Positions 53,564 through 56,705 of a stretch of 56,705 bases of DNA are shown one piece after another; the first letter of the stretch is position 1; each line of letters opens with the position of its first letter. The DNA is from Xanthocytophaga flava. Its GTDB lineage: Bacteria; Bacteroidota; Bacteroidia; Cytophagales; 172606-1. The stretch is taken from the NCBI GenBank assembly GCA_030068525.1, contig JASJOS010000027.1:1-56705 (forward strand), written 5' to 3'. Below the pieces are notes generated by a model that worked only from the letters and a program-made list of their open reading frames with translations, was not told the DNA's origin and did not search any database. A program made the position numbers and the translations under genes.

Positions 53564-54148
53564 ATGAAACGCTTTACCCTACACGCTGGCATTTTCCGAA
53601 AAACACTTCCTGCCTTTACCATCGCAGAGATGGTAGTAGTATTGCTGTTAAGTGCTATTGTGATTGGGGTTGCCTACCGGGGACTAGCCTTTGTGCTTAT
53701 TCGTTTCAGTCAGTTTCACCAGCGAAGCCACTTGATTTCGGAGCAGGTGCTCTTTGATAAAACCCTATCCAACGATTTAGCGCACTGCCGATTGCTGGTA
53801 GCCAAAGAGAACACAATCTATTGTCTTTATACGGCTAAAACCATACGCTATCAATTTGCACAGGAGTGGATACTACGGATGGATCACTCCAGAAGTGACA
53901 CGTTTCATCTACCCACAAACCATCTAAGCGTACAGTCTATTACAGGTACTGCACAAGAACAGGAACTGCTCGTTCCTATACCCTTGGCAGTAGTAAATCA
54001 AGTACGTTTTCAAACAAGCCTGTTAAAAGAGAAAGACTCCACCCTTCCGGATACATTTCTCTACCAGAAAAAGTATGCAGCAGACACTTATCTCAATGCC
54101 GATTTTTATTTTGAAGAAGCCTTGAAGGCTGTTGAAAACAGTTTATAA
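53564..54148 (+). CDS. Minor pseudopilin (GspJ/PilW-like)
   Basis: 194 residues. The prepilin leader (MKRFTLHAGIFRKTLPA) is followed by FTIAEMVVVLLLSAIVIGVA, with Glu at mature position 5. The soluble part includes LISEQVLFDKTLSNDLAHCR, the linker-helix pattern of GspJ, followed by IYCLYTAKTIRYQFAQEWI, as in PulJ-like proteins. Its last 17 nt overlap the start of the GspF gene. It would join the pseudopilus tip complex. Confidence 0.8.
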   Translation: MKRFTLHAGIFRKTLPAFTIAEMVVVLLLSAIVIGVAYRGLAFVLIRFSQFHQRSHLISEQVLFDKTLSNDLAHCRLLVAKENTIYCLYTAKTIRYQFAQEWILRMDHSRSDTFHLPTNHLSVQSITGTAQEQELLVPIPLAVVNQVRFQTSLLKEKDSTLPDTFLYQKKYAADTYLNADFYFEEALKAVENSL

Positions 54149-55337
54149 CCCTATTCTTTCGCATATCCTTTCGCAGAAACCAAGCACTATGCCCGTAGAT
54201 ATTCACAAACTTGCCAAGCCTTCTTCTGTAGTTCCGTCTGAGACTACACAAAGTGGCTTTCTGGATAAGGCTCTCTCCGTCCTCAATAAGGACATTCGTT
54301 TTTCTTCTGGTTTTAGCGACAAGAAGAAAGAGGCTTTTTATACTCAACTGGGTATATTGCTCGAATCCGGGATTGATATCAAAACAGCACTCGAGCTACT
54401 TACCGAAGAACAAACCAGTGAACGTGACAAGGCAATGCTTACTCAGATTACCAGTCAGGTAGTAAAAGGAACACCGTTATCACAGGCCATGCGGGAGGCT
54501 GAAACGTTTTCTGTGTATGAGATTTTCAGTACCGAAATTGGCGAAGAGAGTGGTAAACTGGCCTATACACTTACCCAGCTCTCAGGCTACTATCAAAAGA
54601 AGATTAAGCAACGCAGACAAATCATCAGCGCCCTCACCTACCCTGCCATTGTGAGCTGTACCTCTTTTGGAGCTGTGTTTTTTATGCTTCGGTTTGTGGT
54701 TCCCATGTTTGAAGATGTATTTAAACGTTTTGGTGGCAATCTGCCTTTGATCACCCAATGGGTAGTGGATTTATCCAACGTATTAGGGGATTACTTTATG
54801 TACTTCTTTGTGGGTTCGGTTCTGATGGCTGGATGGATTTACAAAGAGCGCAAAAAGGAATGGCTTCGTAAATTGTCTGCCCGTGTATTGCTGCGCATTC
54901 CTTTTATCGGCAATCTGGTAGCCCGAATCTATCTGACCCGGCTCTCCTTTGCATTTACCTTACTGCTTGGATCGCGCATTAATCTGACACGGGCTATTGC
55001 GCTGGTCAGGCAGATGATTCCCTTCTATCCATTGGAAGTCTCATTGCGCCAGATGGAAGACGATATTGTCAATGGGAGTTTTATGCATACCTCAATGGCA
55101 AAGTTTCCGATTTATCCCAAACGAATGATTTCGCTGATCAAAGTAGGTGAAGAGGTTAATCAGCTCCCTGAGTTTTTTGAAAAGATAGCCAAACAATATT
55201 CTGATGAGGTAGAACACCAGTCGAGTCTGCTTAGCAGTGTACTTGAGCCACTCATTATCGTGTTTCTGGGCGTGCTGGTAGGATTTATTCTGATTGCAAT
55301 GTACTTGCCGCTGTTTAAGATGAGTACGGCATTTTAG
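54132..55337 (+). CDS. gspF: GspF/PilC-type inner-membrane platform protein
   Basis: 401 residues, or 382 from the ATG at 54189 (MPVDIHKLAKPSSV); the longer start overlaps the GspJ gene by 17 nt. Two T2SSF domains: the first FYTQLGILLESGIDIKTALE with GTPLSQAMREAE and EIGEESGKLAYTLTQL; the second FAFTLLLGSRINLTRAIALV with SLIKVGEEVNQLPEFFEKIA. Three membrane helices are seen (about 165-195, 230-250 and 370-395). It is the rotating platform that couples the ATPase to pseudopilus assembly, and closes the cluster. Confidence 0.93.
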   Translation: MKTVYNPILSHILSQKPSTMPVDIHKLAKPSSVVPSETTQSGFLDKALSVLNKDIRFSSGFSDKKKEAFYTQLGILLESGIDIKTALELLTEEQTSERDKAMLTQITSQVVKGTPLSQAMREAETFSVYEIFSTEIGEESGKLAYTLTQLSGYYQKKIKQRRQIISALTYPAIVSCTSFGAVFFMLRFVVPMFEDVFKRFGGNLPLITQWVVDLSNVLGDYFMYFFVGSVLMAGWIYKERKKEWLRKLSARVLLRIPFIGNLVARIYLTRLSFAFTLLLGSRINLTRAIALVRQMIPFYPLEVSLRQMEDDIVNGSFMHTSMAKFPIYPKRMISLIKVGEEVNQLPEFFEKIAKQYSDEVEHQSSLLSSVLEPLIIVFLGVLVGFILIAMYLPLFKMSTAF

Positions 55338-55383
55338 TTCTGTTTATTTCCCCTTTCAATTCGTAACATAAATTCCCTTGTCT

Positions 55384-56463
55384 ATGGCAAAAAAAGAAAC
55401 AACACTTTCACTCATTTCCTGGCTGGATAAATTTATTGCTGAGTCTAAAAATGGAAAACGACTTCAGAAAAATGGCAAACGCATCACAGACGGAACTATC
55501 GACCAGTACCAGTATCTGAGCAAACTTCTGGAGGACTTTGAAACTGCAAAACAATTTCCACTACGTATTAAGCTTTTAACTACGTCAAATGCCAGAGTCT
55601 TTGAAACAGAAAAAAACTACTGGAAGAAGTTTTACCGCAAGTTTACAGATTACCTATATGACGATCTGGGATGTTTCGACAACTATGTGGGGTGTATGAT
55701 CAAAACATTGCGGGTATTTTTCAATTATCTTTCGGAAAGTAAGGGTATGCCTGTTGGTAGTTTTCACAAACAGTTTTATGTACCCAAAGAAGATATTTCA
55801 ATCGTAGTAGTAACCCCTGAACAACTAAATTACTTGATCTATGACAAAACCTTTGAACAGTCGTTGTCAGTAGAGCTAGATCGTATCAAGGATATATTTG
55901 TGGTTGGTTGTACAGTCGCACTTCGTTTTTCGGATCTGATGAATTTAAAAGCAGCCAATCTGGAGATTGTAGGTGACCGCTGGTATTTACAGGTACGATC
56001 CAAGAAAACACAAACCTACACCCGTGTATTATTGCCTGAGTACGCTAAAGCCATTTTAAAGAAGTATAAGGGCAAACATAAAACCCTGCTTCCGGCATTT
56101 TCCAAAGATTACCTCAATGCAAAGTTTAAAGAACTCGGCGAACTGGCTGGATGGACAACTCCACTGATCAAAACCCGTAACCGCAGAGGTGTTCCTATCA
56201 CAGTATACAAAGAAAAAGGAAGCCGACGCAATTACCGCTTCTGTGATTCCATCACAACCCATACGATGCGTCGTTCTGCGATTACAACTATGCTCACACT
56301 GGGTATGCCAGAATACCTGGTACGCAAGATCTCAGGACATGCACCGAACAGCAAAGAATTCTTCCGGTATGTTTCACTGGCACAGAGTTACATGGACAAT
56401 GAAATATCACAGGTTTTTGATAAATTGGCTGTTAAAAAAGAAGAATCCCAACTGGTAGATTAA
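55384..56463 (+). CDS. Tyrosine recombinase / phage-type integrase
   Basis: 359 residues from the ATG at 55384. A SAM-like N-terminal part (about 10-130) precedes the catalytic domain starting VVTPEQLNYLIYD. Catalytic residues: Arg in VALRFSDLMNL, Lys in RSKKTQTYTR, HTMRRSAIT (HxxR), ISGHAP and the nucleophile in FRYVSLAQSYMDNEI. It differs from XerD (9950-10846) and belongs to the integrase group common in Bacteroidota mobile elements. It lies 46 nt after the GspF gene on the same strand. It may belong to an integrated element whose remainder is outside the window, or invert local DNA; no excisionase or attachment repeats were found. Confidence 0.9.
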   Translation: MAKKETTLSLISWLDKFIAESKNGKRLQKNGKRITDGTIDQYQYLSKLLEDFETAKQFPLRIKLLTTSNARVFETEKNYWKKFYRKFTDYLYDDLGCFDNYVGCMIKTLRVFFNYLSESKGMPVGSFHKQFYVPKEDISIVVVTPEQLNYLIYDKTFEQSLSVELDRIKDIFVVGCTVALRFSDLMNLKAANLEIVGDRWYLQVRSKKTQTYTRVLLPEYAKAILKKYKGKHKTLLPAFSKDYLNAKFKELGELAGWTTPLIKTRNRRGVPITVYKEKGSRRNYRFCDSITTHTMRRSAITTMLTLGMPEYLVRKISGHAPNSKEFFRYVSLAQSYMDNEISQVFDKLAVKKEESQLVD

Positions 56464-56566
56464 AATGATATTTTTTTGCAAAAATTAGTATTAAAAACAA
56501 CTCAACAAATACGTTTTTCCGCAAAAACACAAACTCAAAACAATACGCACCCCACTCACTATCTGA

Positions 56567-56705
56567 CACTTACACATCAAAGATTACTATCCGTTCGGGA
56601 TGGAAATGCCTAACCGTACACTCGATACTGAAAAATATCGCTATGGCTTTAATGGACAAGAGTCAACGGACGAAATCGAGTTAGGCCATTATACTGCTAT
56701 GTTTT
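56567..56705 (+). pseudogene. RHS-repeat-associated core fragment, 5'-truncated, cut by window edge
   Basis: The frame after a TGA at 56564-56566 reads DYYPFGMEMPNR and then YRYGFNGQESTDEI, which is the RHS-repeat-associated core signature (DYYPFGM...YRYGFNGxE) found just before the variable toxin tip of RHS/YD-repeat proteins. The hundreds of residues of YD repeats normally before it are missing, so this is an orphan core or decayed copy. The next ATG is at 56600. Its continuation lies beyond the window, so I cannot tell whether a toxin tip and an immunity gene follow. Confidence 0.75.

Overview
The window reads as chromosomal DNA of a Bacteroidota bacterium, most likely a gliding Cytophagales/Cytophagia relative. 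The evidence is the AT-rich sequence, promoters of the Bacteroidota type (TTTG / TAnnTTTG, clearest at 34235-34264), a secreted M43 protease with a type IX secretion C-terminal sorting domain, paralogous outer-membrane beta-barrels, the ABC-permease/M1-peptidase fusion usual in this phylum, and an RHS core of the DYYPFGM type. No rRNA, tRNA or CRISPR array was found.

Layout. The left edge (1-126) is the right end of an IS3-family element. 0.3-36 kb is ordinary, mostly monocistronic or short-operon chromosome: a Crp/Fnr regulator, gamma-glutamylcyclotransferase, alpha/beta hydrolase, TAT-exported phospholipase C, M28 peptidase, an aminotransferase-MarC-isochorismatase-like operon, aroQ divergent from xerD, three tandem paralogous outer-membrane barrels, the ABC/M1 pair, pirin, the M43 protease, and DUF4303 and DUF4337 proteins. 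A cluster at 24.6-28.4 kb resembles the MhqD/MhqE quinone-detoxification pair with a flavin reductase and a transsulfuration enzyme. Next come an SDR, universal stress protein, second flavin reductase, methyltransferase, M15 peptidase, an RsmF-like rRNA methyltransferase and a hisA-yajQ operon.

36-43.4 kb is looser: a GAF histidine kinase, a small Crp-controlled-looking operon (Crp/Fnr, epoxide-hydrolase-like enzyme, NmrA-like reductase), broken or orphan small ORFs, and long gene-poor stretches.

43.4-55.3 kb is the most coherent system: thirteen same-strand genes encoding a type II secretion / type IV pilus-like machine. In order they are a GspG-like major pseudopilin, minimal prepilin peptidase, GspE ATPase, GspD secretin, a PilM-PilN (GspL)-like fusion, a PilO/GspM-like protein, an FN3-like lipoprotein, a PilP/GspC-like protein, a MORN-repeat protein with a lysine-rich tail, a GspK-position protein with a beta-helix-like ectodomain, two minor pseudopilins (GspI- and GspJ-like) and GspF. 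All pseudopilins carry Ala rather than Gly before the predicted cleavage site. The genes together would build an inner-membrane ATPase/platform, an alignment complex, a pseudopilus and an outer-membrane secretin. The MORN protein, the lipoprotein and the beta-helix protein are the parts without an obvious textbook counterpart.

The cluster is followed at once by a tyrosine integrase (55384-56463) and a 5'-truncated RHS-repeat core module running off the right edge. Both suggest a site of gene turnover.
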